From: DATKPE01 sp033854175
GTDB taxonomy: Bacteria; Bacteroidota; Ignavibacteria; UBA10030; SZUA-254
Direction: 5' to 3'
NCBI GenBank assembly: GCA_033854175.1
Contig: JAWOKN010000011.1
Span: forward strand, 1-64,000
Length of the DNA: 64,000 nt
Below, piece after piece: positions 43,384 to 52,236 of this stretch; position 1 is the stretch's first letter, and each line of letters opens with the position of its first letter. The translations under genes and the position numbers were made by a program. The notes under the pieces were generated by a model. It made no database searches and was not told the DNA's origin. It saw only the letters and a list, made by a program, of their open reading frames with translations.

Positions 43384-44946
43384 ATGAAGTACGGATCATC
43401 ATATAACCTCAGGCTCGGTGCAATTATCCTTTCGGGAGCGGTTCTTCGCATCTGGTTCTGGCATTCCACGCATCTAGTTCTGGAAGATGCGTTTATCACA
43501 TTCCGGTACGCTGAAAACCTTGCAAGCGGGAATGGATTCGTGTACAACACCGGGGAAAAGGTGTTGGGGACGACAACCCCCCTCTGGACGTTCATCCTTG
43601 CGAGTACAAAAGCTTTGGGTTTCAACATATTCTGGACCAGCATGATTCTCAACATTGTCTTCGATTCGCTGACATGTTGTCTAATCTCCTCAATGCTTTC
43701 CGGATACCGACCATCGCTTGCGCTTCTCTGGGCTTTGCTCTTCGCCTGTGCGCCGGACATCATACCGATCAGCATGTCGGGGATGGAAACCTCCCTTCTC
43801 CTTTTTACAATGTCGTTGATCGGCTGGGGTGCCATAAGAAAAAGCTGGTTTTTTGCGCTAGGGATTATGCTGGCATTTATGACACGGCCGGACAGTATCG
43901 TATGGATTGCGGCTGTTGTTGTCTGCGGATTTTCTATTGATGCTCGCTGGTTTTTTTCACGCGGGCTCATCGGAATTCTGCTCGTCCTGCCCTGGATCGG
44001 ATTATCGCAGGTCTATTTCGGAACAGTTTTCCCGCAAAGTTTTGCCGCCAAGATGGCCAGTTATCCATATGAGCTGAAGGTGTCGGTAGTACCTTTTCTG
44101 AATTATTTTACACCGGTTCTTGATAGATCCCCCTGGAAACTGATCCTCAAGAATATCCTCTTCATCTTCCTGATCGCAGGGGTGTTTGCCCACATACGGC
44201 AGAAGGGATGGCTGGGTGTTTTTCCGATATTTTTCTTCGCATACTGTATCCTCTTCATGTTTTCAGGCCGGACGATCTTCACGTGGTACATGATCCCCGC
44301 TATTTTCTGTTGGCTTGTGCTCATTTCATCCGGAATCCATTTTTGCGCAGATCTACTCACTCACAGGGTCCCCTCGCTGGGTATTCGATACGCATCCATG
44401 ACAGCCATCCTTGTCCTCATCGTCGCAGTGCACCTGGCTTTTCTGGAGGCGAGAACGACGAAGTACCGCGAGGAACAAGCATACAATGAAACTTTCCGGA
44501 AAAGGATTGGTCTCTGGATTCACGACCACGCTGTACCGGGTTCGGTGATATTACTTGAACCCCTGGGATACATGGGATATTATGCGGGGGATTCGCTGCG
44601 GATCTATGATGAGATTGGGATCGTTTCACCGGAGATCCTCAGGTGCCAGAAGTCGGGGCCGGGCTGGTACGGATCGGTCCTGCAAAACGTACGGCCGGAC
44701 TACATCGTTCAATACTCCTACGCGCTCGACATCAACCGTGCAGAAGGAACAGGTCGTCCGTTATTCGCTGCCAGCGAGGACGAAAACCGATTTTACCGTG
44801 ATTACCAGCTGGCTGCAAAATTCGACATCAGCAATAAATTCCCGGGGATCGAGGCGAAGGAGAAAAAGTTCGTCATCTTCCATCGTGGCGGAAGCTCCGA
44901 GCAGCCCCCCTCGGAATCTCTTTCAGTGCTGTTGCGAAACAGGTAA
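43384..44946 (+). CDS. GT-C type membrane glycosyltransferase
   Basis: A 520-residue protein with some ten membrane spans. The first outer loop carries LEDAFITFRYAENLASGNGF and the YNTGEKVLGTTTPLW segment, typical of lipid-linked sugar transferases (GT39/ArnT/AftB-like); the ED pair is the likely catalytic acid. It would transfer a sugar from a polyprenyl-phosphate donor outside the membrane. A C-terminal soluble part (about 390-520) resembles that of other GT-C enzymes. Acceptor unknown. It is a single gene facing mfd, six bases from its stop. Confidence 0.85.
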   Translation: MKYGSSYNLRLGAIILSGAVLRIWFWHSTHLVLEDAFITFRYAENLASGNGFVYNTGEKVLGTTTPLWTFILASTKALGFNIFWTSMILNIVFDSLTCCLISSMLSGYRPSLALLWALLFACAPDIIPISMSGMETSLLLFTMSLIGWGAIRKSWFFALGIMLAFMTRPDSIVWIAAVVVCGFSIDARWFFSRGLIGILLVLPWIGLSQVYFGTVFPQSFAAKMASYPYELKVSVVPFLNYFTPVLDRSPWKLILKNILFIFLIAGVFAHIRQKGWLGVFPIFFFAYCILFMFSGRTIFTWYMIPAIFCWLVLISSGIHFCADLLTHRVPSLGIRYASMTAILVLIVAVHLAFLEARTTKYREEQAYNETFRKRIGLWIHDHAVPGSVILLEPLGYMGYYAGDSLRIYDEIGIVSPEILRCQKSGPGWYGSVLQNVRPDYIVQYSYALDINRAEGTGRPLFAASEDENRFYRDYQLAAKFDISNKFPGIEAKEKKFVIFHRGGSSEQPPSESLSVLLRNR

Positions 44947-44952
44947 GGGTCA

Positions 44953-47900
44953 TCAGGGTGACCCGACATCGGAGGCAGGGTTTTCGGTCGTACCCTGTAT
45001 GACGGAAAGGATCCTTTCCAGAAAACCCCGCACAGAGGTAAGTTTTTTGTCAGGTGTGGAACCGATATCCCTCAGAATGAGATTCAAATTTTTACCTTCC
45101 TGACGGAGTTTGGCCCTGCGCTGTTCCGGTACGACAATCAACCTCACAAGCTTTTGGAACGGGCTGTCGGCATCACCTGAGGCGCCATAAAATGCCTCAT
45201 CAGTTTCGTGAGGAAGTGTCAATGTACAGGAAGTTCCCTGGATGGATATTTTCCGGAGAGATGCCGGCGCGGCCAGGAGGCGAAGCTCATCGAGCCTGAA
45301 AAGATGTTCAACTTCCTGGGGATAATCTCCGAACCGGTCCCGGAGTTCCTCGCGCATCGATTGAAGATCCTGCAGGGACGTTGCACGATAGAGCCGGCGG
45401 TAAATATCAAGCCGTTCCATATCGGATTCGATATAGAAATCCGGAATAATAGCCTCAATATCAGACTCAAGGACGACCTCGGGTGAAGTGGTGGGTGGAC
45501 GGTCCTGGGGGGGTTGGAACAGGGATGTAAACTCCTCTCGTTTCAGCTCATCCACAGCCTCGCGGAGGACCCTTTCGTACATTTCAAAACCCATTTCCAT
45601 AATATACCCAGACTGTTCCGCTCCGAGGAGATTTCCGGCGCCCCGGATTTCCAGGTCGCGCATTGCCAGATTGAATCCCGAACCGAGCTCGGTAAATTCC
45701 TCGATCGCCTGAAGTCTTCGGAGGGTCTGGCGGGGGATCACGCTGAGCGGGGGAACAAGAAGGTAGGAATATGCCTGAACATTCGACCTGCCCACCCTGC
45801 CCCGCAGCTGATACAGTTCGGCGAGGCCGAAGCGGTCAGCGCGGTTGATGATAATCGTATTCACGTTTGGAATATCGAGGCCGGACTCGATGATTTTCGT
45901 TGTGACAAGGACATTATATTTCCGTTCGAGAAATGCGAGCATTGTTTTTTCGAGCTCATGGCCTGCCATCTGGCCGTGTGCGGTATGGACCTTGGCTTCC
46001 GGCACCTGTGACCGCACCTGTGCAGCGATGGCATCAATATTTTCCACCCTGTCATGGACAAAATATACCTGGCCTCCCCGGTAGAGTTCCCTTAAAATCG
46101 CTTCCCGGACAATCCGCCAATGGACCTTTTTCCCCTGAGTATCGGAGGGTATAATTTCCGTCAGGATCGGCAGGCGGTTACGGGGCGGAGTATTGATCAG
46201 CGATAAATCCCGCGCTCCGATGAGTGAAAAGTGGAGTGTGCGGGGAATCGGTGTTGCCGTCAGGGACAGGGTGTCGACAGAAGACTTCAGCTGCCGCAGT
46301 TTTTCTTTCGCGGCAACGCCAAAACGGTGCTCCTCATCAATGATCAGAAGTCCGAGGTCCTTGAAGGCGATATCCTTCGAAAGGAGTCTATGCGTACCGA
46401 TCACGATGTCGGCATTTCCTTTTTCCATCTCACCGATGATGTGTTTCTGCTCTTTCGGGGATCTGAACCGGGTGATGTGCTCCACCCTGACGGTGTATCT
46501 CGAGAGTCGATCCTGAAACGTGTTATAATGTTGAATCGCAAGAATTGTCGTGGGGACAAGCACGACAACCTGTTTACCGTTCATGACCGCTTTAAATGCC
46601 GCGCGGACAGCTACCTCGGTTTTTCCAAAGCCGACATCACCGCAAATGAGCCGATCCATCGGTGAGGGACGTTCCATATCCTGTTTTACCGCAAGTGTTG
46701 CGCTCGCCTGATCGGGCGTATCCTCGTACATAAATGAAGCTTCAAGTTCCTTTTGCCAGTGTGTATCGGGTGAAAAGGAAAATCCCTGCTCGCTCTTCCT
46801 TTTGGCGTACAATGCGATAATATCCCGGGCAATATCCTTCAATTTACCTTTGGCGCGTCTGGTGATTTTTTCCCACTCTCCGGCCCCCAGTTTGTTTAAC
46901 CGGGGAGTATAGCCTTCTCTGGAGGAATACTTCTGGACGCGGTTGATAGAATTGAGGTTCACGTAGAGAACATCCTCTTCCAGGAAGAGGAGTCTCATGG
47001 TCTCCTGCTCGATGCCGCCCACCTTCAGTTTTGTCAGACCGTCGAACATTCCGATGCCATAATCGACATGGACGACATAATCGCCGGGTTTCAGCTGGTG
47101 GAGTTCTTTCTGTGACAATCCTTTATATCGTCTCCGTTTTTCCAGACCCCTGCGTCGCATGCGGCCGAAGATTTCATGTTCTGTGAGAATTGCCACCTTT
47201 TCCGTTTGAAGAATAAAACCCCTGTGGACGGTTTCATGGAGGAAGAGTGGAAACCGGGCTGACAATGCCGGATATGCGGCCCGGGGTCCGGCCGGTGTCA
47301 TCGGAGCACCAGGCGGTGAAACATTTACGGGGATATGCTCGCTGGTTCTCGGGGGGTTGGGATCGGTCAGGACATCTTCAATCAGATCATGCAATCGGCG
47401 GGATTCGTCAGCGGTATCGGATCCAAGGTAAACCGTGTAATCTTTCAGAGACAGGTTTTCGATGTATTCGACAAGCTGATTGACGCTTCCGTTAAACGAA
47501 GGTTGCGGTGCTGCCTGAAGATCGATCTCCCGGATGACGGGAATTCCCTCGATGGCCTCGCCTCCGAGCAGCGAAAGGATCAGAACCGGGAATGTGCTCA
47601 AGCTATGGATAACATCGCCATACTCAAAAATGTTTCCGATTCCCTCCTTGTGTAACTCGCGGATCTCCTGTTCACAGAGAGACGGAGCCGCGACAAGTAT
47701 GACGGTATCCGGATGAAGGTAATCAAATACCGAATGGACAAATGGAGGAGACTGACCGGAATGGCCATCATCCTGCGGCAGTGCGGGAAGCACAACAGCC
47801 GACTGGAGTTCGCGAACCGAGCGTTGAGAAAGGACATCGAACTCACGGAGTGATTCGAGCGAATCCCCCCAGAACTCACAGCGGAGGGGATTTTCGCCGG

Positions 47901-48456
47901 TGAACGGAAACACATCGACGATACCTCCGCGAACTGCAAAATCCCCATATGTCTCAACAAACTCCTTTTTTTCAAAGCCCAGTTCGGCCAGACGGTTTAT
48001 CAGGAGTTGGAACGGATGGTCACGACCGGTCTGCAGCTCGATTATCGAATCCCGCAGATAGGCTGGGGAGGGAAGCTTTTGGACAACCGAGGAGGCGGAG
48101 GCTGCAATAATGACCTTTTCACCCGAGATGAGGGCCCGGAGTGTTTCAATCTGGCTAATTGATCCCTTGAGGTCGAGAGCATATGCTTCATGCATCGGGC
48201 GGACGCCAAAATATTTCACGGAACTTTCACCGACCAGAAGCGCACAATCGTCGCGGATCTCCTCCGTCTGATCGTTGTCGGGCATGAGGACAAAGATCTG
48301 CTGTTTAACCCGGAGCAACGCTGCGGCCACAAACGCCGGGAGGGATCCCGCCGCATTTTTCAAACGGAGAGCATATCCTCCTGACAGATTGTCCAGCGCA
48401 TGATCTATCTCTGCGTACAGGGGGGAGGAAAAGATCCGATTTTGCAATTTTTCCAT
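44953..48456 (-). CDS. mfd: Transcription-repair coupling factor Mfd
   Basis: A DNA translocase that removes RNA polymerase stalled at lesions and recruits UvrA. The 1167-residue sequence has the UvrB-like N-terminal part (with GGIVDVFPFTGENPLRCEFW), the RNA-polymerase-interacting domain (LKPGDYVVHVDYGIGMFDGL), and the helicase motor: Walker A CGDVGFGKTEVAVRAAF, DEEHRFG box, SLTATPIPRTL and RADRFGLAELYQLRGRVGRS. The C-terminal autoinhibitory domain follows. All parts are intact and length is normal. Confidence 0.98.
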   Translation of the reverse strand: MEKLQNRIFSSPLYAEIDHALDNLSGGYALRLKNAAGSLPAFVAAALLRVKQQIFVLMPDNDQTEEIRDDCALLVGESSVKYFGVRPMHEAYALDLKGSISQIETLRALISGEKVIIAASASSVVQKLPSPAYLRDSIIELQTGRDHPFQLLINRLAELGFEKKEFVETYGDFAVRGGIVDVFPFTGENPLRCEFWGDSLESLREFDVLSQRSVRELQSAVVLPALPQDDGHSGQSPPFVHSVFDYLHPDTVILVAAPSLCEQEIRELHKEGIGNIFEYGDVIHSLSTFPVLILSLLGGEAIEGIPVIREIDLQAAPQPSFNGSVNQLVEYIENLSLKDYTVYLGSDTADESRRLHDLIEDVLTDPNPPRTSEHIPVNVSPPGAPMTPAGPRAAYPALSARFPLFLHETVHRGFILQTEKVAILTEHEIFGRMRRRGLEKRRRYKGLSQKELHQLKPGDYVVHVDYGIGMFDGLTKLKVGGIEQETMRLLFLEEDVLYVNLNSINRVQKYSSREGYTPRLNKLGAGEWEKITRRAKGKLKDIARDIIALYAKRKSEQGFSFSPDTHWQKELEASFMYEDTPDQASATLAVKQDMERPSPMDRLICGDVGFGKTEVAVRAAFKAVMNGKQVVVLVPTTILAIQHYNTFQDRLSRYTVRVEHITRFRSPKEQKHIIGEMEKGNADIVIGTHRLLSKDIAFKDLGLLIIDEEHRFGVAAKEKLRQLKSSVDTLSLTATPIPRTLHFSLIGARDLSLINTPPRNRLPILTEIIPSDTQGKKVHWRIVREAILRELYRGGQVYFVHDRVENIDAIAAQVRSQVPEAKVHTAHGQMAGHELEKTMLAFLERKYNVLVTTKIIESGLDIPNVNTIIINRADRFGLAELYQLRGRVGRSNVQAYSYLLVPPLSVIPRQTLRRLQAIEEFTELGSGFNLAMRDLEIRGAGNLLGAEQSGYIMEMGFEMYERVLREAVDELKREEFTSLFQPPQDRPPTTSPEVVLESDIEAIIPDFYIESDMERLDIYRRLYRATSLQDLQSMREELRDRFGDYPQEVEHLFRLDELRLLAAPASLRKISIQGTSCTLTLPHETDEAFYGASGDADSPFQKLVRLIVVPEQRRAKLRQEGKNLNLILRDIGSTPDKKLTSVRGFLERILSVIQGTTENPASDVGSP

Positions 48457-48617
48457 AGAAGAGCGACAAATAAAAACAGTCCACCCCTACCATGCCGGCA
48501 TTCCGGAACAGTAAGGGTTAAGGTAAGTTACGCAACCCAGTGTGGAATTGCAAGATTGGCAACAAAGCCGAAAATATGCTCAGCAGCAAGCGATCGGTCA
48601 ATTTTGTATTATATAAT

Positions 48618-49043
48618 ATGGCCCTGACACTTGCCATTACCGCATCGCTGAAAATTCCCCTATCGGAGATCAGATTCCAGTTTGCCCGAGGCAGCGGTCC
48701 GGGCGGTCAGAATGTCAACAAGGTCGAAACGCGTGTCGAGCTACACTTTGACGTCGTACACTCCCCAACGCTCGGCGACAAGGAACGCGAGCGTATCCTG
48801 AAGAACCTATCATCAAAAATCACGGATGAAGGCATCCTGCGGATTGTGTCGCAGGAATCACGGAGCCAGTGGAAAAACCGTGAACACGCATTAAACAAAT
48901 TTATCGCTCTTATGGCAAAGGCCGTGGCAATAAGGAAAAAGCGGCGAAAGACCGGACGGCCAGCAGCTGCCAATGAGAGCAGGTTAGAGGAGAAAAAGCG
49001 GCGGGGAAAGTTAAAACGTCAACGTAAAGAGCTCCCCTTCTGA
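48618..49043 (+). CDS. arfB: Peptidyl-tRNA hydrolase ArfB (alternative ribosome rescue)
   Basis: A 141-residue release-factor-like protein with the catalytic GGQ in GSGPGGQNVNKVETRV and a strongly basic C-terminal tail (KKRRKTGRPAA... KRRGKLKRQRKELPF) that enters the empty mRNA channel. It frees ribosomes stalled without a stop codon. The frame opens at 48540, but the ATG at 48618 gives the usual N-terminus and length. TATAAT directly abuts this ATG (48612-48617), so no ribosome site is visible. Confidence 0.94.
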   Translation: MALTLAITASLKIPLSEIRFQFARGSGPGGQNVNKVETRVELHFDVVHSPTLGDKERERILKNLSSKITDEGILRIVSQESRSQWKNREHALNKFIALMAKAVAIRKKRRKTGRPAAANESRLEEKKRRGKLKRQRKELPF

Positions 49044-49085
49044 CCAAGCAACACACACTGCATAGTACCATTCGTTTCAAGGTTC

Positions 49086-49101
49086 GCCCTGGTCACAGGG
49101 C
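49086..49101. terminator. Weak hairpin between convergent arfB and thyX
   Basis: GCCCTG and CAGGGC form a 6-bp stem with a GTCA loop in the 107 bases between the two convergent genes. No T-run follows on either strand, so it is only a possible terminator. Confidence 0.35.
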
Positions 49102-49150
49102 CGTGGATGACACAGGAGGGGGGTGCATCGAGGAAGTGATCCGAAGACTC

Positions 49151-50023
49151 CTACTTATCGTCCATTCCGGGAATGAACTTTTTAAGCTTCTCAAGAAACT
49201 CCTCCGCCTCGCGCTTGCTTAGCCCCTTTTGCTGGAGTACGTCGGGGGTCAAACAGGAAGCTGAGATCTGTTCTGCCAGAATTTTCAGCTCAAGGCGTGA
49301 AAACGTTGCACTCCTGAGGGTGTAATCTTCAAACGCCTCCCATGCAAGCGGGGCCACGCGTTTTGTAATCTTCCCCATAGCCTCGGCATACACCCGGATT
49401 TCGTACTGCGCGTGTTTATCGAGGCGCAGATGGAGAAAGTGGAAGAGGTTATGGAGATCAATTTTCCAATACCACTCAGTATACAGGGAGAGGGGAAGAT
49501 TGATGCGGGCAAGTTCCCTGGCGATGTCAGATTCCAGAAGATCTTCATACTCGTGGTACAATTTCTGCTGTGAGGCCGTCAGAATTTCGAGCACGCGTTT
49601 CCGGAGGGCAGCCGGCACCTCCTCATCCCGGCGCCCCTGTTTATTCCGTAAACTCTGATAATGGATTGCCTGATGCTCCGGGATATAAAATTCATCCTTC
49701 ATGATCGAGTATCTTCCGGAATACTCATTCACGTTGGCGGTCCTGTGGCGGATCCACTGCCGTGCAACGAAGATCGGAAGCTTGACATGAAATTTCAATT
49801 CAACCATTTCAAATGGTGTCGTATGCTGGTGACGCATGAGATAGCGGATCAATCCGCGGTCCTCGTGGATGGACTTCGTACCTTCGCCGTATGACACCCG
49901 GGCGGCCTGGACGATGGCTTCATCGCTGCCCATATAATCGACGAGCCGCACGAATCCGGCGTTCAGGCATTTAATTTCTTTTTCGAGTATCTCTTCGGCC
50001 TGGGTATTAATGGAATGTGCCAA
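49151..50023 (-). CDS. thyX: Flavin-dependent thymidylate synthase ThyX
   Basis: It makes dTMP from dUMP using methylene-tetrahydrofolate, FAD and NADPH. The ThyX signature RHRTANVNEYSGRYS (RHRx7S form) occurs near residue 92, and HTTPFEMVELKFHVKLP and HLRLDKHAQYEIR are present. The catalytic Ser and dUMP-binding Arg residues are kept. 290 residues is a little longer than the usual 220-250 because of a C-terminal extension of charged helices. Confidence 0.96.
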   Translation of the reverse strand: MAHSINTQAEEILEKEIKCLNAGFVRLVDYMGSDEAIVQAARVSYGEGTKSIHEDRGLIRYLMRHQHTTPFEMVELKFHVKLPIFVARQWIRHRTANVNEYSGRYSIMKDEFYIPEHQAIHYQSLRNKQGRRDEEVPAALRKRVLEILTASQQKLYHEYEDLLESDIARELARINLPLSLYTEWYWKIDLHNLFHFLHLRLDKHAQYEIRVYAEAMGKITKRVAPLAWEAFEDYTLRSATFSRLELKILAEQISASCLTPDVLQQKGLSKREAEEFLEKLKKFIPGMDDK

Positions 50024-50131
50024 GAATATTCCCTTCTCATGTGCGATTCAAGATACAGAATGGAGAATTAAAATACCAGCAAAATTATCATTGATCCCAT
50101 TTTACCTGAAAGGCACGGGAGATTTCTCTTG

Positions 50132-50146
50132 GCCGCGGTCCGCGGC
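50132..50146. repeat. GC-rich palindrome after the peptide cassette
   Basis: GCCGCGG-T-CCGCGGC is a perfect 7-bp inverted repeat with a one-base centre, 67 bases past the stop of the last cassette gene. It lies in the 190-base gap between that gene and thyX, where I see no gene. A role as a transcript end is possible but unproved. Confidence 0.35.
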
Positions 50147-50213
50147 ATCCTCGTCATGACCCTTCATCAGACAATCGCCGGTCAAAGGCGGTGAGGCACC
50201 GATTCAGCGGTGT

Positions 50214-50765
50214 TTACCTCTGTCGGATGTCGCCGGTCTCCTCGCACAATATTCGCATGATTTCTCCTTTTTTCCCCTGTGTCAGGGGGAACTGGGTGTA
50301 GAAATCATATTCATAATCTCTGTCGAGAATCAGCACGGCGACATCAGAAATATAATTTACGGCAAAGAGCTCCTCCGGGGCGATCGCGAAACGGAAATTC
50401 AATCCTGAAGCCTGGACCCAGCTCTTCATCTGTCGATACTGGAGGAAATCCTCCTGGTTATCCTTCTTAAATATCAGGACAACCTCACACGAGTCACACT
50501 GACGGTTAAGAGCCTTCAGGCTGTCACAAAAATCCAAAAATGCGTTGAGGCAGGAAAGGCAGCCAAATCTGAGAAACTCAATGAAGATCGCTACCGTTTT
50601 TTGATATCTTCCCGAATCTCCGGATTCCGAGCAGAGGTTCTTCACATACTCCTGAAGCGGCATCCCCGTTCTGTACGGAATTTGATGTGCCGTCTGACAC
50701 CATGCGGCTCCGCCGCCAAGGGAACTGAGCAGAATGAATATGCAGAATACTTCATGCCAGTACAT
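50214..50765 (-). CDS. Secreted thioredoxin-like protein of the Cys-rich-peptide cassette
   Basis: I do not recognise a named family. The 183-residue product has a signal peptide (about residues 1-23) and a predicted thioredoxin-like core: strand KTVAIFIEF, then FGCLSCLNAFLDFCDSL with a CxxC (CLSC) where thioredoxins have theirs, a second strand CEVVLIFKK, and RFAIAPEELFAVNYISDVAVLIL. Extra cysteines (NRQCDSCE) flank the core. It lacks the usual cis-Pro, so the redox role is inferred. GGGAGG stands seven bases before the ATG. It is the last gene of the cassette. Confidence 0.75.
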   Translation of the reverse strand: MYWHEVFCIFILLSSLGGGAAWCQTAHQIPYRTGMPLQEYVKNLCSESGDSGRYQKTVAIFIEFLRFGCLSCLNAFLDFCDSLKALNRQCDSCEVVLIFKKDNQEDFLQYRQMKSWVQASGLNFRFAIAPEELFAVNYISDVAVLILDRDYEYDFYTQFPLTQGKKGEIMRILCEETGDIRQR

Positions 50766-50793
50766 ATTGCCTCCCGGTGTTGTGATGATGAAT

Positions 50794-51801
50794 TCAGAAA
50801 TTCAGATACTGCAGTCCATATTTTTTTACAATACTTCTTTTTTTCTCGCGCGTAAATAGATGACCCTTTCGGTCGAGATAGAGGATTCCGGTCTGATCAG
50901 GCAACAGGAAATGCGTCTGAAGGATTCCATGATAATCGGTGACATAAACATCCCGATTGGGGTGGGGAGAGAGCATCCCTCCGAGGATAAAAATGTTTCC
51001 CATCCCATCAACGGCAACGTCACTGACAAGGTTATCAGGCATTGTGCTGAGATTCTTCAGATCTGATTCCGTCACTGCGCCCGGTGGGAGTGATGCAAGG
51101 GTAAAATCCGCGACACAATTTTGTTGAGAATCATAGACAAGAATCCTGTTCATAAAGAGATACGCAACAACGAGACAGTTCTTGTCGTCGACAGAGAGCA
51201 GCATCATGTCAAGAATCGGATCATGGGCAATTCCGCGCGGGCGGAGTTTTGCCGTTACCGCACCGTTCTTCGAATACCGCATGAGGGCATTTTCAGACCT
51301 GGAGGGATTTTGAATAGTTGAGGAAAAGATTTCACCCCCATGGGTCAGGCAAAAATCGACAACGACGCCCGCCATACGAGTATCGTTCAGCGGTATAAAC
51401 CCTTTTGTAAAAAACTGGATCGTTGAAGATGCCTGACCGACGATGGCGAGCGTATCATGCAGGCATTGTATCTCATACGGTCCGGCCAGAAACTGTCCCG
51501 GTTGATTTCCTCTCTTGCCGTAGACCTGAACAAGTTTTCCGCGGTCGTTAAATTTTTTCACCTGATACTGATATTCATCCGTCACATAGATACAGTCGTC
51601 CGCGTCGGTTGTAATCTCTCCCACCTGTGTAAACATCTCATTCCCAATCGAAAGAATCTCCATGAGCGTAATCTTTTTCTGGCCCACCTCCCGGTTCTGG
51701 GCGTGCATCGGACATGGAAGGCCAGATAGGGCACAGGTCAGAAGGATGTATGCGGCCCAGGGTTTACCGGTTAACGTCAGCCTTGAATGTGATTTTTTCA
51801 T
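50794..51801 (-). CDS. Secreted six-bladed beta-propeller (NHL-like) protein
   Basis: A 335-residue exported protein with a signal peptide (about residues 1-35, ending MHAQ) and repeats of the NHL/6-bladed-propeller type: VGEITTDADDCIYVTDEYQYQ, VKKFNDRGKLVQVYGKRGNQ, VSDVAVDGMGNIFILGG and ILYLDRKGHLFTREK. Such propellers bind peptides or scaffolds; in Bacteroides relatives I recall similar propellers encoded next to small exported peptides and TlpA-like proteins. GGAGG stands before the ATG. It follows the peptide gene after a strong hairpin and precedes the thioredoxin-like gene by 28 bases. Confidence 0.85.
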   Translation of the reverse strand: MKKSHSRLTLTGKPWAAYILLTCALSGLPCPMHAQNREVGQKKITLMEILSIGNEMFTQVGEITTDADDCIYVTDEYQYQVKKFNDRGKLVQVYGKRGNQPGQFLAGPYEIQCLHDTLAIVGQASSTIQFFTKGFIPLNDTRMAGVVVDFCLTHGGEIFSSTIQNPSRSENALMRYSKNGAVTAKLRPRGIAHDPILDMMLLSVDDKNCLVVAYLFMNRILVYDSQQNCVADFTLASLPPGAVTESDLKNLSTMPDNLVSDVAVDGMGNIFILGGMLSPHPNRDVYVTDYHGILQTHFLLPDQTGILYLDRKGHLFTREKKRSIVKKYGLQYLNF

Positions 51802-51871
51802 AGAGCCTCCTGGAATATCAGCGAATCAGAGACGGAAAATCCTCGATCAGGGTTTCTTTGGCTAATTGATC

Positions 51872-51901
51872 CCCCGCCGCGGTTGATCAACCGCGGCGGG
51901 G
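51872..51901 (-). terminator. Very strong hairpin just after the Cys-rich peptide gene
   Basis: CCCCGCCGCGGTT (51872-51884) pairs perfectly with AACCGCGGCGGGG (51889-51901) around GATC: a 13-bp, mostly GC stem beginning 15 bases after the peptide stop. There is no T-run behind it on the minus strand, so partial termination or protection of the 3' end of the peptide mRNA is more likely than a full stop. It would give more peptide than propeller. Confidence 0.75.
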
Positions 51902-51915
51902 TGGTGGGATTCTGA

Positions 51916-52119
51916 TCATGAGGTACCATGATGTATGCATGCGATAAGGCAGCCTCCCCTACAAGCCATATTGGTGATTGGATCCGGCATTAATTCCTTG
52001 CAATCGTTATAACACGCTTGCAAGAGGGGGCAGTCACACGGGCAAGCTTTTCCTCCCGGGGGAAGCAACATCGAGACGACCACTAGGATCCCCAACAAGA
52101 GATATACGGCTTTCTTCAT
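51916..52119 (-). CDS. Small secreted cysteine-rich peptide (8 Cys)
   Basis: A 67-residue protein not matching any family that I know. A signal peptide (MKKAVYLLLGILVVVSMLL, cleavage likely near residue 25) leaves a mature peptide of about 42 residues with eight cysteines at 26, 28, 30, 36, 40, 53, 57 and 61. The 36/40 and 53/57 pairs form a C-x3-C, x12, C-x3-C pattern, which resembles helical-hairpin (alpha-hairpinin or CHCH-like) peptides. GGGAGG lies six bases before the ATG, which fixes the start although the frame opens further upstream. Strong hairpins flank the gene. It could be a toxin, signal, metal binder or structural peptide. Confidence 0.8.
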   Translation of the reverse strand: MKKAVYLLLGILVVVSMLLPPGGKACPCDCPLLQACYNDCKELMPDPITNMACRGGCLIACIHHGTS

Positions 52120-52156
52120 ATATCCTCCCGATTTTATTCTCCGCTGATTATTATTT

Positions 52157-52193
52157 AAATGCGATTGCAAGAGCGGAACCGACAATCGCATTT
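52157..52193 (-). promoter_or_regulatory. Hairpin in the leader of the Cys-rich peptide gene
   Basis: AAATGCGATTG (52157-52167) and CAATCGCATTT (52183-52193) make a perfect 11-bp stem with a 15-base loop, about 37 bases before the peptide start and 44 after the upstream gene's stop. It is followed on the minus strand by an A/T-rich stretch and the ribosome site. It may be a processing or attenuation site. Confidence 0.6.
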
Positions 52194-52236
52194 GACCATC
52201 GTTCACACCACCTGACGACAATCGGGAAGCCATTCT

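Noticed and set aside
48612..48617. Perfect TATAAT in front of arfB
   Set aside because: It touches the start codon, so transcripts from it would begin inside the gene, and no -35 stands at the right distance.
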